From NCBI GenBank assembly GCA_964383325.1, contig CAYLGY010000003.1:1-64000 (forward strand): a stretch of 64,000 bases of DNA, written 5' to 3'. Every line of letters begins with the position of its first letter. Position 1 is the first letter of the stretch. This document shows positions 35,812-43,947 of the stretch, one piece after another. A program made the translations under genes and the position numbers. The notes below the pieces were generated by a model. That model was not told the DNA's origin, searched no databases, and was given only the letters and a program-made list of their open reading frames with translations. Source of the DNA: CAYLGY01 sp964383325 (GTDB lineage Bacteria > Pseudomonadota > Alphaproteobacteria > Rhizobiales > Rhizobiaceae).

Positions 35812-37950
35812 ATGGACCAGTCGTTCGAGCCAGAGAAGCGCAAGGGCAAGGGACCGAAGGCATCGAGATTGCTCGAGATCGACGCCTGGATCGATTCCAC
35901 GCTCTACGAGCTTGGTTTTGCGCTGTCCGAGGGCTGGGAGATCCTGACCATCTTCTTCCGGCGCTTCCGCCTCCATGGCTGGCGCCGGCTCCTCGTCGAA
36001 CTCGCCAGCGAAGGCGTCACGCTCGGTGCCGCCGGCTCGGTGGTGATGCTGGCGCTCGCCATGCCTGCCTTCGACGAGACCTCGAAGGATTGGCGGGCAC
36101 AGGATGATTATGCCGTCACCTTTCTCGACCGCTACGGAAACGAGATCGGCCAGCGCGGCATCATCCAGCGCGAATCGGTCCCGGTGGACGAATTGCCCGA
36201 CCATGTCATCAAGGCAGTTCTGGCCACCGAGGACCGTCGCTTCTTCGAACATTTCGGCATCGACTTCATCGGCCTTTTCCGTGCGCTGACCGAGAATGTT
36301 CGCGCCAATTCGGTTGTCCAGGGCGGATCCACCATTACCCAACAGCTGGCCAAGAACCTGTTCCTCAGCAATGAGCGCACGTTGGAGCGCAAGATCAAGG
36401 AAGCCTTCCTCGCTGTCTGGCTGGAATGGAACCTTCCCAAGAAGGAGATCCTGCAGCTCTATCTCGACCGGGCCTATATGGGCGGCGGGACGTTCGGCAT
36501 CGCCGCGGCGGCCGAATTCTATTTCGGCAAGGACCTTGCCGATGTCACGCTCGCCGAGGCCGCAATGCTGGCGGGACTCTTCAAGGCGCCGGCGCGCTAT
36601 GCGCCGCATGTCAACCTGCCTGCGGCGCGCGCCCGGGCCAATGAGGTGCTGACCAATCTCGTGCATTCCGGCCTGATGAGCGAAGGCCAGGTCGTCGCTG
36701 CCCGGCGCAATCCGGCCGATGTCATCGATCGGGGCAGCGCCGACAGCCCGGATTATTTCCTCGACTGGGCCTTCGAAGAGGTCAAGCGCCTGATGGGGCG
36801 GCGGCCCGGAACGCATTCACTGGTCGCCCGCACGACGCTCGACCTCGACCTGCAGCGCGCCGCCGAGGAATCGCTCGAATTCCACCTCTTGCAGCACGGT
36901 CAGAATTACCGGGTGAGCGAGGGGGCAATCGTGATGATGGAAACCAATGGCGCGGTGCGGGCGCTGGTTGGCGGGCGCGACTATGGCCAGAGCCAGTTTA
37001 ACCGCGCAACCCAGGCGCTACGCCAGGCCGGCTCCTCCTTCAAGCCCTATGTCTATGCTGCCGCCATGGAAAGCGGCATGACGCCCGAAACGGTGATTTC
37101 CGACGGTCCGATCAACTGGGGCGGCTGGTCGCCGAAGAACTACACGCGCGGCTATGCCGGGCGGGTGACCCTCACCCAGGCGCTGGTCAAGTCCTACAAT
37201 ACGGTGCCGGTGCGGCTGGCCAAGGACCATCTCGGCATCGATGCGGTCCGCGAGATCACCGAACGTCTCGGGGTGGAATCGCCGCTCAACGGGCACAAGA
37301 CCATGGTGCTGGGAACATCGGGCATGACAGTAATGGACCAGGCGACCGGCTATTCGGCCTTCGCGACCGGCGGCCTTGGAAATCTGCGCCACGGCATCAC
37401 CCAGATCATGACCCGCAGCGGCGAAGTGGTCTACGATCACGCCGCAGAGGCACCGGAACCGGAGCGGGTTCTTTCAGTCGAAGCCGCCGCGGCAATGAAC
37501 CAGATGCTCGTGCAGGTGCCCGAATGGGGCACCGGGCGGCGCGCCGCGCTCTCCATGACCCGGGTCGCAGGCAAGACCGGCACCTCGCAGGCCTATCGCG
37601 ACGCATGGTTCGTCGGCTATACGGGGAATTACGTCGCCGCCGTCTGGATGGGAAACGATGATTTCAGCCCGACGCGCAACATGACCGGAGGATCCCTGCC
37701 CGCCATGACCTGGCAGCGCCTGATGGAATTTGCGCATCAGAACATCGTGCTGAAACCCATTCCGGGCCTCGGCGATACCGGGCCGCTGCTCGCCCTGCAA
37801 TCGGGCATGGTCGAAGGCGGGCGACGGCCGCGCGCCCTGACGCCCGAAACTTCGGCGGTCCTCCTCTCCATCGCCGGGCGCATGCGCGATGCTCCCGTGC
37901 TCGAACCTCCGCCCCGACCGGCCAATCTTTCCGCCCTGCGGGTGGAATGA
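35812..37950 (+). CDS. Class A penicillin-binding protein (PBP1A family)
   Basis: A 712-residue bifunctional peptidoglycan synthase. A cytoplasmic, charged N-terminus leads to one TM segment (about 66-86). The GT51 glycosyltransferase domain has catalytic Glu 140 in ATEDRRFFEHFGID and the motif GGSTITQQLAKN. The transpeptidase domain has the active Ser 408 in GSSFKP, the SYN motif in VKSYNTVPV, and KTGT with Lys 588. The C-terminus is short and lacks added domains. It acts in the periplasm on lipid II. It is transcribed away from the GTA operon. Confidence 0.93.
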   Translation: MDQSFEPEKRKGKGPKASRLLEIDAWIDSTLYELGFALSEGWEILTIFFRRFRLHGWRRLLVELASEGVTLGAAGSVVMLALAMPAFDETSKDWRAQDDYAVTFLDRYGNEIGQRGIIQRESVPVDELPDHVIKAVLATEDRRFFEHFGIDFIGLFRALTENVRANSVVQGGSTITQQLAKNLFLSNERTLERKIKEAFLAVWLEWNLPKKEILQLYLDRAYMGGGTFGIAAAAEFYFGKDLADVTLAEAAMLAGLFKAPARYAPHVNLPAARARANEVLTNLVHSGLMSEGQVVAARRNPADVIDRGSADSPDYFLDWAFEEVKRLMGRRPGTHSLVARTTLDLDLQRAAEESLEFHLLQHGQNYRVSEGAIVMMETNGAVRALVGGRDYGQSQFNRATQALRQAGSSFKPYVYAAAMESGMTPETVISDGPINWGGWSPKNYTRGYAGRVTLTQALVKSYNTVPVRLAKDHLGIDAVREITERLGVESPLNGHKTMVLGTSGMTVMDQATGYSAFATGGLGNLRHGITQIMTRSGEVVYDHAAEAPEPERVLSVEAAAAMNQMLVQVPEWGTGRRAALSMTRVAGKTGTSQAYRDAWFVGYTGNYVAAVWMGNDDFSPTRNMTGGSLPAMTWQRLMEFAHQNIVLKPIPGLGDTGPLLALQSGMVEGGRRPRALTPETSAVLLSIAGRMRDAPVLEPPPRPANLSALRVE

Positions 37951-37987
37951 CCGTCCCATTCGGCCGACAAGCCCTCACGGTTTCCGC

Positions 37988-38566
37988 ATGTTCCGCATCC
38001 TCGCCCTGACAGCCATGGCCCTGATCCTCGCAATCGGCGGTGGAACGGCCAGCGTCTGGTTCGCGCTCGATTCCGACGAGGGATTCGGCGTGGAGCGGAT
38101 CGGCCCGTGGACGACGCATCTCGCTTCCGGTGGCAGCGCGGACAATCCTTATGCCACAGCCCGCCGCGCCCGCAACGCCGAATTGCCGCTGGGCATTGCG
38201 GAAGGCATGAGCTTTCATGCCCGCACCGACGATGAAGGACGCGAATTGTCCGGCAATTGCACCTATTTGCTGGAGGGCAATGTGCCGGTCGCGCGGCTAT
38301 GGACGCTGCATGCAAGGAACACGGGCACGAACCCGCCGCGTGAGGCTTCCCGCATGGCCGGCCTGCATTCGCGCCAGATCCTCCGCCGCGCCGACAGCTC
38401 CTTCACCATCTCGGTCGGCTCCGCGCCGATGCCGGGCAACTGGATCGCCGTACCGGCGCAACGGCCTTTTGCGCTGGTGCTGACCCTGTTCGATACGCCT
38501 GTCACCAGTACGCTGCGGGTCAGCGAGCAGGGCTATCCCGCAATCCGCAGGGTCGATTGTGCCTAG
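37988..38566 (+). CDS. DUF1214-like membrane-anchored protein
   Basis: A 192-residue protein with an N-terminal TM/anchor (about 4-24) and a periplasmic domain. PLGIAEGMSFHARTDDEG and GNCTYLLEGNVPVARLWTL resemble the DUF1214 family, with the C-terminal RVSEQGYPAIRRVDC. I start at MFRILALTAMAL (37988). It overlaps the next gene by 8 nt. In Rhizobiales the DUF1214 and DUF1254 parts are often separate neighbouring genes, as here. Function is unknown. Confidence 0.75.
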   Translation: MFRILALTAMALILAIGGGTASVWFALDSDEGFGVERIGPWTTHLASGGSADNPYATARRARNAELPLGIAEGMSFHARTDDEGRELSGNCTYLLEGNVPVARLWTLHARNTGTNPPREASRMAGLHSRQILRRADSSFTISVGSAPMPGNWIAVPAQRPFALVLTLFDTPVTSTLRVSEQGYPAIRRVDCA

Positions 38567-39113
38567 CGTCTCCAGAGCCCTTCCCTATACCCTCCTGGTG
38601 GGAATTGTCGGCGCTGCGATCGTACATATCGCTGTCCTGCTGCTCGTGCCGAATTACAGCGAGCGCGATGCATGGTCGCGTCTCGCCGGGCTTGGCGAGC
38701 CCTTCTCGATGATCGAGCTGTCCGGCGAGATCGGCGCGGCGGAATTCTCCGAGGATGCAAATCCCTTCGTCCGGACCCTCGCCTGCCGGTTCGAGATCGA
38801 GCCCGGCATTGCCCGCATCCAGGCCGATGGGGAAGTTCCGTTCTGGTCGGCGGCCGTTTTCGACCGCACCGGGCGCAATATCTACAGCCTCAATGACCGC
38901 ACGACTCCCGGCGGCGGCCTCGACATGGTCATCGCATCGCCCTTGCGCATGATCGAATTGCGCAAGGATCTGCCGGAAGGGTTCGAGGAAGCGGTCTTCG
39001 TCGAGCTCGACGCGCCGGAGGGGGTAGCCGTGATCCGCGTCGTGGTGCCGGACCAGAGCTGGGACGCACTGGCAGACCGTTTCCTGTCCGGCGCGCGCTG
39101 CCGGCCGGGCTGA
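38559..39113 (+). CDS. DUF1254-like membrane-anchored protein (GTG start)
   Basis: A 184-residue protein starting at GTG 38559, inside the end of the preceding gene. It has one TM helix (about 9-30), then a soluble domain with FWSAAVFDRTGRNIYSLNDR, which resembles the DUF1254 family. Two-gene coupling with the DUF1214-like protein suggests that they work together. No enzymatic residues are evident. Confidence 0.72.
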   Translation: MPSVSRALPYTLLVGIVGAAIVHIAVLLLVPNYSERDAWSRLAGLGEPFSMIELSGEIGAAEFSEDANPFVRTLACRFEIEPGIARIQADGEVPFWSAAVFDRTGRNIYSLNDRTTPGGGLDMVIASPLRMIELRKDLPEGFEEAVFVELDAPEGVAVIRVVVPDQSWDALADRFLSGARCRPG

Positions 39114-39151
39114 CGCCGACCGTTCCGGATCCATCTGCCTTGCAGCAGGAT

Positions 39152-39172
39152 CCCGGCAGCGGTTCAGCCGGG
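39152..39172. terminator. Hairpin between the DUF1254-like gene and the small minus-strand gene
   Basis: CCCGGC / GCCGGG with a 9-nt loop lies between two convergent stop codons (39113 and 39180). No T-run is present. Confidence 0.35.
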
Positions 39173-39179
39173 TCGCGAA

Positions 39180-39359
39180 TCAGGATCTGGTGACCGGCGG
39201 TTCCTTGCCCGTCGCTGACCCACCCCGCGGTTCCGGTGCCGGCGGGAGCCCCTCGCGGCGCACGCCGATGAAGGGCAGGATGGTCGCCGGTCCCCGAGGC
39301 GCCGGCCCGCGCCGCGCCCGGGCGGTCTGCATGCGGTCGAATCTCAGAATGGTCGCCAT
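39180..39359 (-). CDS. Small conserved-looking protein of 59 residues
   Basis: This short gene lies in an otherwise empty stretch. It begins MATILRFDRMQTARARRG, contains PATILPFIGVRREG and ends in VTRS. AAGGAAA lies about 7 nt upstream of the ATG. The pattern of a short basic N-terminus followed by a hydrophobic 'ILPFIGVR' strand recalls small rhizobial proteins with a -VFFTGVRYER-type core, but this is from memory and uncertain. It is rich in Arg, Pro and Gly. Function is unknown. It is convergent with the DUF1254-like gene and divergent from the DUF2336 gene. Confidence 0.6.
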   Translation of the reverse strand: MATILRFDRMQTARARRGPAPRGPATILPFIGVRREGLPPAPEPRGGSATGKEPPVTRS

Positions 39360-39432
39360 TTCGATTTCCTTCCCTTCCGGGCCGCCCGCCGGAGCGCGAA
39401 CGCGGCCGATCCTCGATTACCGCACCCGACGG

Positions 39433-39447
39433 TTAACAGCTTGCTAA
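39433..39447. promoter_or_regulatory. Near-consensus CtrA box
   Basis: TTAA-N7-CTAA (TTAACAGCTTGCTAAC) differs by one base from the CtrA full site TTAA-N7-TTAA. It lies in the divergent region between the 59-residue gene and the DUF2336 gene. CtrA is the known cell-cycle regulator of this bacterial class. Confidence 0.4.
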
Positions 39448-39548
39448 CGCTTGAACGCTACGGTGAAGCCTCCCCTCGCCGGGCGATGCGGCAGCGCCGG
39501 TGCCGTGCGTCGGGCGGGAAGTTGGCGGGTTTCGTGCGGGTGAATGGC

Positions 39549-40418
39549 GTGTCTTCAGCGGAGTTCCGACAAATCGAGAATCGATCGGGTTCGGACAAGG
39601 CCGACCGGCTGTTCCGCGCCGCCGTTTCCGCCTTTGCCGGCCTGCGCCGCCCTACCCGTTCGGAGATCACCCGGCTGGATGACCTCGCCGCACCGCTATT
39701 GGGGGAGGTCAGCCGCGAATCCCGGCGCTTTGCCGCTGCGGCGCTGGCGGACAGCGCCAGCCTGCCGCCGCGCCTTGCCCGGCAGCTCATCCGCGAGGAT
39801 GCCGATATTGCCGCACCGCTGCTCGTTCACGGAAAGGCGCTGAGCGATGCCGAACTGGTCACGGCGATTGCCCTGCGTGGCCTCGAGCATGCGCGTCTCG
39901 TCGCCCGCCGGCCGGCGCTCTCCAGGGAGATCGAGGCGCTGCTGGCTGCGCTGAATGATCCCGAGATCCGGCAGCTGCGCCAGGGCGTTTCCGATAGCCG
40001 GAGCGAGCAGGCCAGTTCCAGATCGGAAGCGACGCGGCGCTGGCTGCGCGAGATGATGGCGCCGGCCGAGATCCCCGCCTTTTACCGTAGCCTGCGCGAT
40101 GCGGCCTTCTCCGGCCGACCCTCGGCCTTCGAGTTCCGCCTCGCCGATGGCGCCGGGATTTCGCTCGAGGCCGCGCGCGCAATCTGCCGGGCCAACGATC
40201 TCACCGAACTTGCAATGGTAATGGCCGCCCGTGGCATCACTGCCGAGCAGGCCTTTCTCCTGATCTGCGCCTTGCGCCCGCAGAGCTTCGATTCCGCCGC
40301 GCCGATCCGCCAGTTCATCGAGGAATATGAAGCGCTGGACCCGCAGGCTTGCCGCGAGATCCTGCGCGGCTGGCGTGTCGCGGCCGAAACCCGTTCGGCT
40401 GAACCGGAAAAGTTGTAG
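39549..40418 (+). CDS. DUF2336 family protein
   Basis: A helical-repeat protein of about 290 residues. RLFRAAVSAFAGLRRPTRSE, then ITRLDDLAAPLLGEVSRESR, and LVTAIALRGLEHARLVARR fit the DUF2336 family of alphaproteobacterial proteins with HEAT-like repeats. The start is uncertain: the frame is open from 39441 (TTG), with an ATG at 39486 and GTG codons at 39534, 39540 and 39549. I chose 39549 because SSAEFRQI begins the family-like part. No clear ribosome site decides it. Function is unknown. Confidence 0.72.
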   Translation: MSSAEFRQIENRSGSDKADRLFRAAVSAFAGLRRPTRSEITRLDDLAAPLLGEVSRESRRFAAAALADSASLPPRLARQLIREDADIAAPLLVHGKALSDAELVTAIALRGLEHARLVARRPALSREIEALLAALNDPEIRQLRQGVSDSRSEQASSRSEATRRWLREMMAPAEIPAFYRSLRDAAFSGRPSAFEFRLADGAGISLEAARAICRANDLTELAMVMAARGITAEQAFLLICALRPQSFDSAAPIRQFIEEYEALDPQACREILRGWRVAAETRSAEPEKL

Positions 40419-40419
40419 A

Positions 40420-40525
40420 GCATGATCCCGGAAAGTGGTTTCCGCTTTCCGGGCAAGTTCATGCGCCAACAAGAAACCCATGATCCCGGAAAGTGGTTTC
40501 CGCTTTCCGGGCAAGATCATGCGCT
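40420..40525. repeat. Two tandem palindromic repeat elements (58-bp period)
   Basis: Two copies of a 47-48 bp element (40420-40467 and 40478-40525) start GCATGATCCCGGAAAG and end CATGCGC. Each can fold into a long hairpin (CCCGGAAAG / CTTTCCGGG) with terminal GCATGA / TCATGC pairing. The copies are identical but for one base near the end. They fill the space between the convergent DUF2336 and DUF1491 genes, and the DUF1491 stop codon lies at the edge of the second copy. Related copies are at 45752 and 53696. Confidence 0.85.
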
Positions 40526-40871
40526 AGTCGTCGATGAGCGTCACCATCTCCGACAGCGGCAGTGCCCCCAGCTCGATCTCCACGGCCCACAGATCCGGAT
40601 CGAATTGCGCCTCGCGCTCGATCCGGCGCTCAAGCGCATCCGCCGCGATTTCCGCCTCGATCCGGGTGAAGCACCGCGTGTCGCTTCTGTCCGGCCCATA
40701 GGAAGATTGTGGCGCCGGTCCGTACAACGCCATGGATCCGTCGCGCGCGCGCAGCACGAGAAGAATCGCGCCAGCCTCCCGATTGCCGCGACGCAGGACT
40801 GCGCCAAAGCCGCCAGACCCCGAAATCCGGCGCAGGAGCGCCGAGACGAAGAGACCGGAGGTCAGTCGCAT
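40524..40871 (-). CDS. DUF1491 family protein
   Basis: A 115-residue cytoplasmic protein. RLTSGLFVSALLRRISGSGG and GAILLVLRARDGSMALYGPA, then FDPDLWAVEIE, match the DUF1491 family, which is common in alphaproteobacteria and functionally unknown. It lies 23 nt after the peptidoglycan-binding protein gene, as third gene of a minus-strand operon. Confidence 0.82.
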   Translation of the reverse strand: MRLTSGLFVSALLRRISGSGGFGAVLRRGNREAGAILLVLRARDGSMALYGPAPQSSYGPDRSDTRCFTRIEAEIAADALERRIEREAQFDPDLWAVEIELGALPLSEMVTLIDD

Positions 40872-40894
40872 GGCTGCATGGCGGGCAAGCTGTT

Positions 40895-41638
40895 CTACTC
40901 CACCATTCCCAGGTCCCGCATCTTCTTCAGAAGACCTTCATCCGGCCTGCCGTCGACCTCGAGGCCGAACAGCGCCTGGAATTCGCGAATCGCCGCCTCG
41001 GTCTGCTTGCCGGCAATGCCATCCACCTCGATATGGGCATTGCCGAAGGCCTTGAGCGCCGCCTGGATCTGCATCACCATCGGGTCGCCTGCGGCAAGCT
41101 GCGGCGTGGTTGCCGGGCTGGCCGCAGGCCGCGGCGCCGGCACGGGCGTTTCCGCCTGGCGCAGGCCGAGATGCCGGAGCAACTCCTCATCGACCGTTCC
41201 GGTCTGTTCGAGACCGACGACGCGCTGATATTGCATGACGGCTTCCCGGGTCTGCGGGCCCTGAATTCCGTCCGGCTCCCCATCATAAAGGCGCAATTCC
41301 GCCAGGGTCTCCTGGACCCGGAAAAGGGTGGGATCGCCGGAATGGCCTGCGGCCGGACCGTCGTCCCGGCGCGGCGCAACTGGGACAATAGCGGCGGTAG
41401 TTTCCGGCAGGGTCAGCTTCGTTTCCACCGGCTTGGGGACGAAATGATGCGGCCGCGTTTCGAACAGCGGCCCTGGATGCGCATGCGGCTGATACCAGAG
41501 CGCATTGGCCGAGATGAAGGCGAAGATGACGAAGAATCCCGTTACGGCGCCGATTGCGACCGGATTGCGCCCGATGAGGGCGCTGCCCGACCGCAATATT
41601 CCTGACCGCCGCTCACGCGCTCCGCCGCGCTTCCGCAT
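40895..41638 (-). CDS. Membrane-anchored peptidoglycan-binding protein
   Basis: A 247-residue protein with a basic N-terminus (MRKRGGARERR), one TM helix (about 27-47) and two PG_binding_1 repeats. These are FRVQETLAELRLYDGEPDGI with GPQTREAVMQYQ, and MQIQAALKAFGNAHIEVDGI with GKQTEAAIREFQ, joined by a Pro/Ala linker. It probably binds cell-wall peptides from the periplasmic side; no catalytic domain is present. It starts inside the end of the upstream PAS-like gene (26-nt overlap), so it is coupled to it. Confidence 0.85.
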   Translation of the reverse strand: MRKRGGARERRSGILRSGSALIGRNPVAIGAVTGFFVIFAFISANALWYQPHAHPGPLFETRPHHFVPKPVETKLTLPETTAAIVPVAPRRDDGPAAGHSGDPTLFRVQETLAELRLYDGEPDGIQGPQTREAVMQYQRVVGLEQTGTVDEELLRHLGLRQAETPVPAPRPAASPATTPQLAAGDPMVMQIQAALKAFGNAHIEVDGIAGKQTEAAIREFQALFGLEVDGRPDEGLLKKMRDLGMVE

Positions 41639-42692
41639 TTCCCTGCTCCGCAATCTCGATGGGCCGGGCCGCCGGCACTTCCTGCCTGCGCCCTTCGCCC
41701 GCGCCCGTGCCGATGCGGACCACGGGCTGCCCTGAAACATCTCCTCCCTGCGCTTCTGCCATATCCTCCGGATGGATCGCAATCAGCACGCAATCCTCTC
41801 CGGCGGAAGCAAGGGACAAGCGGCAGGCAACATGGTCGGCGGCCCCGGCTCCCGCTTGCCGCAGGCGAATCCTCAGGGTCACTGCCGGTTCGCCGCGGCA
41901 TGCGCGGTCGATCCCGGTCAGATAGGTGACGCGATCCGTCACCTGCATGCGGTCGAAGAGACCCGGCCCCAGAAGGGCGAGCGGCCGCACGCCGAGGAGC
42001 TTGCCGGCATCGCCTTCGATGGTTTCGACATTTCCCTGCCGGGTGACCTCCACGACCAGCGCGCCGGTCAGCCGAGCCAGCTCCCCGGCATCGAGCGGCC
42101 GCAGGGCATGCCGCGCGGCGTCCGGCATCGGCAGGCGCAGCCAGACCGTTGCGGCATAGGCAAGCGGGACGATCCAGAGATGACCCGCAAATCCCTGCGC
42201 CGCCATGAACTCCCCGGCCGAAAGGAAGAGGGCGAGCGCAAGCGCGGCGAAGGCAATCCAGCCGCCCGCAATGGCACCCCCACGACTGCGATACATGAAC
42301 CAGCCTTCGAAGGCGGGCGCGGCGAGTAGGACAAGAAGTGGCGATTGCAGCATGCCGCCTGCGCCGATGGCGGTGCCGACCAGCAGACCGAGCGCAAGTC
42401 CGGCCAGGCGGCAGACCCAGAGGGACCTGCCGGTCTGGGCGACGATCACGACACAAGTCCACGCGGTGACGAAGGCAAGGCAAAGCGCCGAGGGAATCAT
42501 GGCTGCAAGCGATGCTTCCCACAGAAGCTGGCCAAGCAGGAAGCCGGCAAGCAACGGACCGGCCAGCAGGAGGCCGATCAGCCTTGCCTGCTCGTCTCGC
42601 TGGCTGCCCCGGACATCCGGATGCACCAGGCGCTCGCAGGCAGCGGCAATTCCGTCGCGCCAATCTTCCGCTCGTTTCGTCCTGTCCTTCAA
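41613..42692 (-). CDS. Polytopic membrane protein with PAS-like domain, no kinase domain
   Basis: A 359-residue protein. Six hydrophobic segments lie between about 36 and 190. A soluble domain then resembles a PAS sensor (LARLTGALVVEVTRQGNVET, followed by LLGPGLFDRMQVTDRVTYL). HisKA and HATPase domains expected in a sensor kinase are missing; the gene ends in a charged tail. The start is TTG (42692). The same frame stays open and coding-like for about 25 more codons upstream (to about 42766, with no ATG or GTG), so the true N-terminus may be longer or use a rare start. It heads an operon with the peptidoglycan-binding and DUF1491 genes. Confidence 0.65.
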   Translation of the reverse strand: MKDRTKRAEDWRDGIAAACERLVHPDVRGSQRDEQARLIGLLLAGPLLAGFLLGQLLWEASLAAMIPSALCLAFVTAWTCVVIVAQTGRSLWVCRLAGLALGLLVGTAIGAGGMLQSPLLVLLAAPAFEGWFMYRSRGGAIAGGWIAFAALALALFLSAGEFMAAQGFAGHLWIVPLAYAATVWLRLPMPDAARHALRPLDAGELARLTGALVVEVTRQGNVETIEGDAGKLLGVRPLALLGPGLFDRMQVTDRVTYLTGIDRACRGEPAVTLRIRLRQAGAGAADHVACRLSLASAGEDCVLIAIHPEDMAEAQGGDVSGQPVVRIGTGAGEGRRQEVPAARPIEIAEQGNAEARRSA

Positions 42693-43098
42693 CTCGACCT
42701 GCCACTCTGAATGTTGCGAGGCTATGGCCTTCCCGACCCTTTCCGCGAAATTCGCATCCAGCCTTTAAGGAATGGATAAGGCGGGCGCCGCGCACCATCG
42801 GCGGCCCGGCCGACACAGGCACAAACCTGCTACCGCACGGCTTTTTCATCGGTTATGGTTAACATATCTTGCGAATCATCCGCCGCTGCTGGAACCCGTT
42901 GGAACCGACTTCAAATCGGATTCTTCCACGGTTTCATTGCATTGCCGATCGGGCGGCAGGGTGGCGCGGGACCAGAAAACGCCGGACCGGACTTCCAGAG
43001 TGCATTTGCAGTGGCGCTCCGTTCGGCTTAAATTAGGGTGACGTAATCTATTGTGTACCCCAATGACGGTCATTCGTCGGCGGGACCAGGAAACGGCC
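42693..43098. other. Divergent intergenic region, no confident gene
   Basis: This stretch of about 400 bp separates the PAS-like gene (minus) from the DUF5330 gene (plus). It holds the possible N-terminal extension of the PAS-like gene (42693-42766), an AT-rich patch around 42850-42880 with GGTTAAC, and a small stem-loop CCGA-CTTCAAA-TCGG at 42905-42919. I see no tRNA or complete ORF. Promoters for both directions must lie here but none is convincing. Confidence 0.5.
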
Positions 43099-43440
43099 AT
43101 GGGCTTTTTGATCAGAATCGGATTCTGGCTGGGACTGGTCCTCATCCTGATTCCCCGGCCGGGCGAATCGGGAGCGGACGCAACGGCGGAAGTGGGACCC
43201 TTGCAGATCCTGAACACGACCGCCGCCATTTTCGGGGATTTCGCCGGCCTGTGCGAACGCCAGCCCGAGGTTTGTGATTCGGCGGGCGAAATCATGCGTT
43301 CGCTCGGCCTTCGGGCGCGTGATGGCGCCGCCATTGCCTATTCCGCCATCACCTCGGCCGCAAATGGCGATGAAGAAAGGGATGAGGACTCCGATCTTGC
43401 CACGGGCAGTGTTACCGCGCACGCCCTGGACCAGGAATAG
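43099..43440 (+). CDS. DUF5330 family small exported protein
   Basis: A 113-residue protein with an N-terminal hydrophobic segment (MGFLIRIGFWLGLVLILIP). The conserved core DFAGLCERQPEVCDSAGEIM has two Cys that may pair. I start at 43099, because AGGAA lies about 8 nt upstream; in-frame ATG 43063 and TTG 43051 are less good. It precedes sufE, as often in Rhizobiales. Function is unknown. Confidence 0.8.
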   Translation: MGFLIRIGFWLGLVLILIPRPGESGADATAEVGPLQILNTTAAIFGDFAGLCERQPEVCDSAGEIMRSLGLRARDGAAIAYSAITSAANGDEERDEDSDLATGSVTAHALDQE

Positions 43441-43509
43441 GCGGTTCGGATTTGCGGCTTTCTGTCCGGACCGTTTTACTCCCGGTATCAGATCTCCTAT
43501 ATGTGGAAC

Positions 43510-43947
43510 ATGAGCACCACCCTTGACACGATCCGCGAGGATTTCGCGCTTCTCGACAATTGGGAAGACAGATACCGTTATGTCATCGATCTCGGCCGCG
43601 ACCTTGCCGGGCTGGAGGCAACGGAGCGTAGTGAGGCCAATCGCGTCCATGGCTGCGTCAGCCAGGTCTGGCTGAGCACGACCCGCATGGGGGAGCCAGC
43701 CGACCCGATCCTCCAGTTCCGTGCCGATTCCGACGCCCATATTGTCAAGGGTCTTGTCGCCATCCTGCTGGTCATGTTCACGGGCCGTCGCGCGAGCGAA
43801 ATCCTGGCGCTGGATGCGGAGGCAATTCTTGCCGAACTGGGGCTCGACCAGCACCTGTCCTCGCAGCGTGCCAACGGGCTGCGCTCGATGGTCAAGCGCA
43901 TTCGCCATGAGGCCGCCAGCGCCCTGCATGCGGCCGTCGCCTCATGA
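43510..43947 (+). CDS. sufE: Cysteine desulfurase activator SufE
   Basis: A protein of about 145 residues that takes persulphide sulphur from the cysteine desulfurase SufS for Fe-S cluster assembly. The catalytic Cys is 49 in NRVHGCVSQVWL, and the start LDTIREDFALLDNWEDRYRY is typical. An ATG three codons upstream (43501) is equally possible. Its stop codon sits back-to-back with that of the opposite DUF6456 gene in a TCATGA palindrome. Confidence 0.94.
   Translation: MSTTLDTIREDFALLDNWEDRYRYVIDLGRDLAGLEATERSEANRVHGCVSQVWLSTTRMGEPADPILQFRADSDAHIVKGLVAILLVMFTGRRASEILALDAEAILAELGLDQHLSSQRANGLRSMVKRIRHEAASALHAAVAS

Noticed and set aside
39190..39447. 85-codon plus-strand frame in the gap after the DUF1254-like gene
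   Set aside because: It is low complexity, has no ribosome site, and lies opposite a better small gene on the minus strand.
42893..42935. Stem-loop CCGA-CTTCAAA-TCGG resembling the anticodon arm of a selenocysteine tRNA
   Set aside because: No acceptor stem, D-arm or T-arm (no GGTTCGA-type loop) can be found on either side.
42772..43041. 89-codon plus frame in the divergent region
   Set aside because: No ribosome site, odd composition (His/Arg-rich) and it overlaps the possible N-terminal extension of the PAS-like gene.
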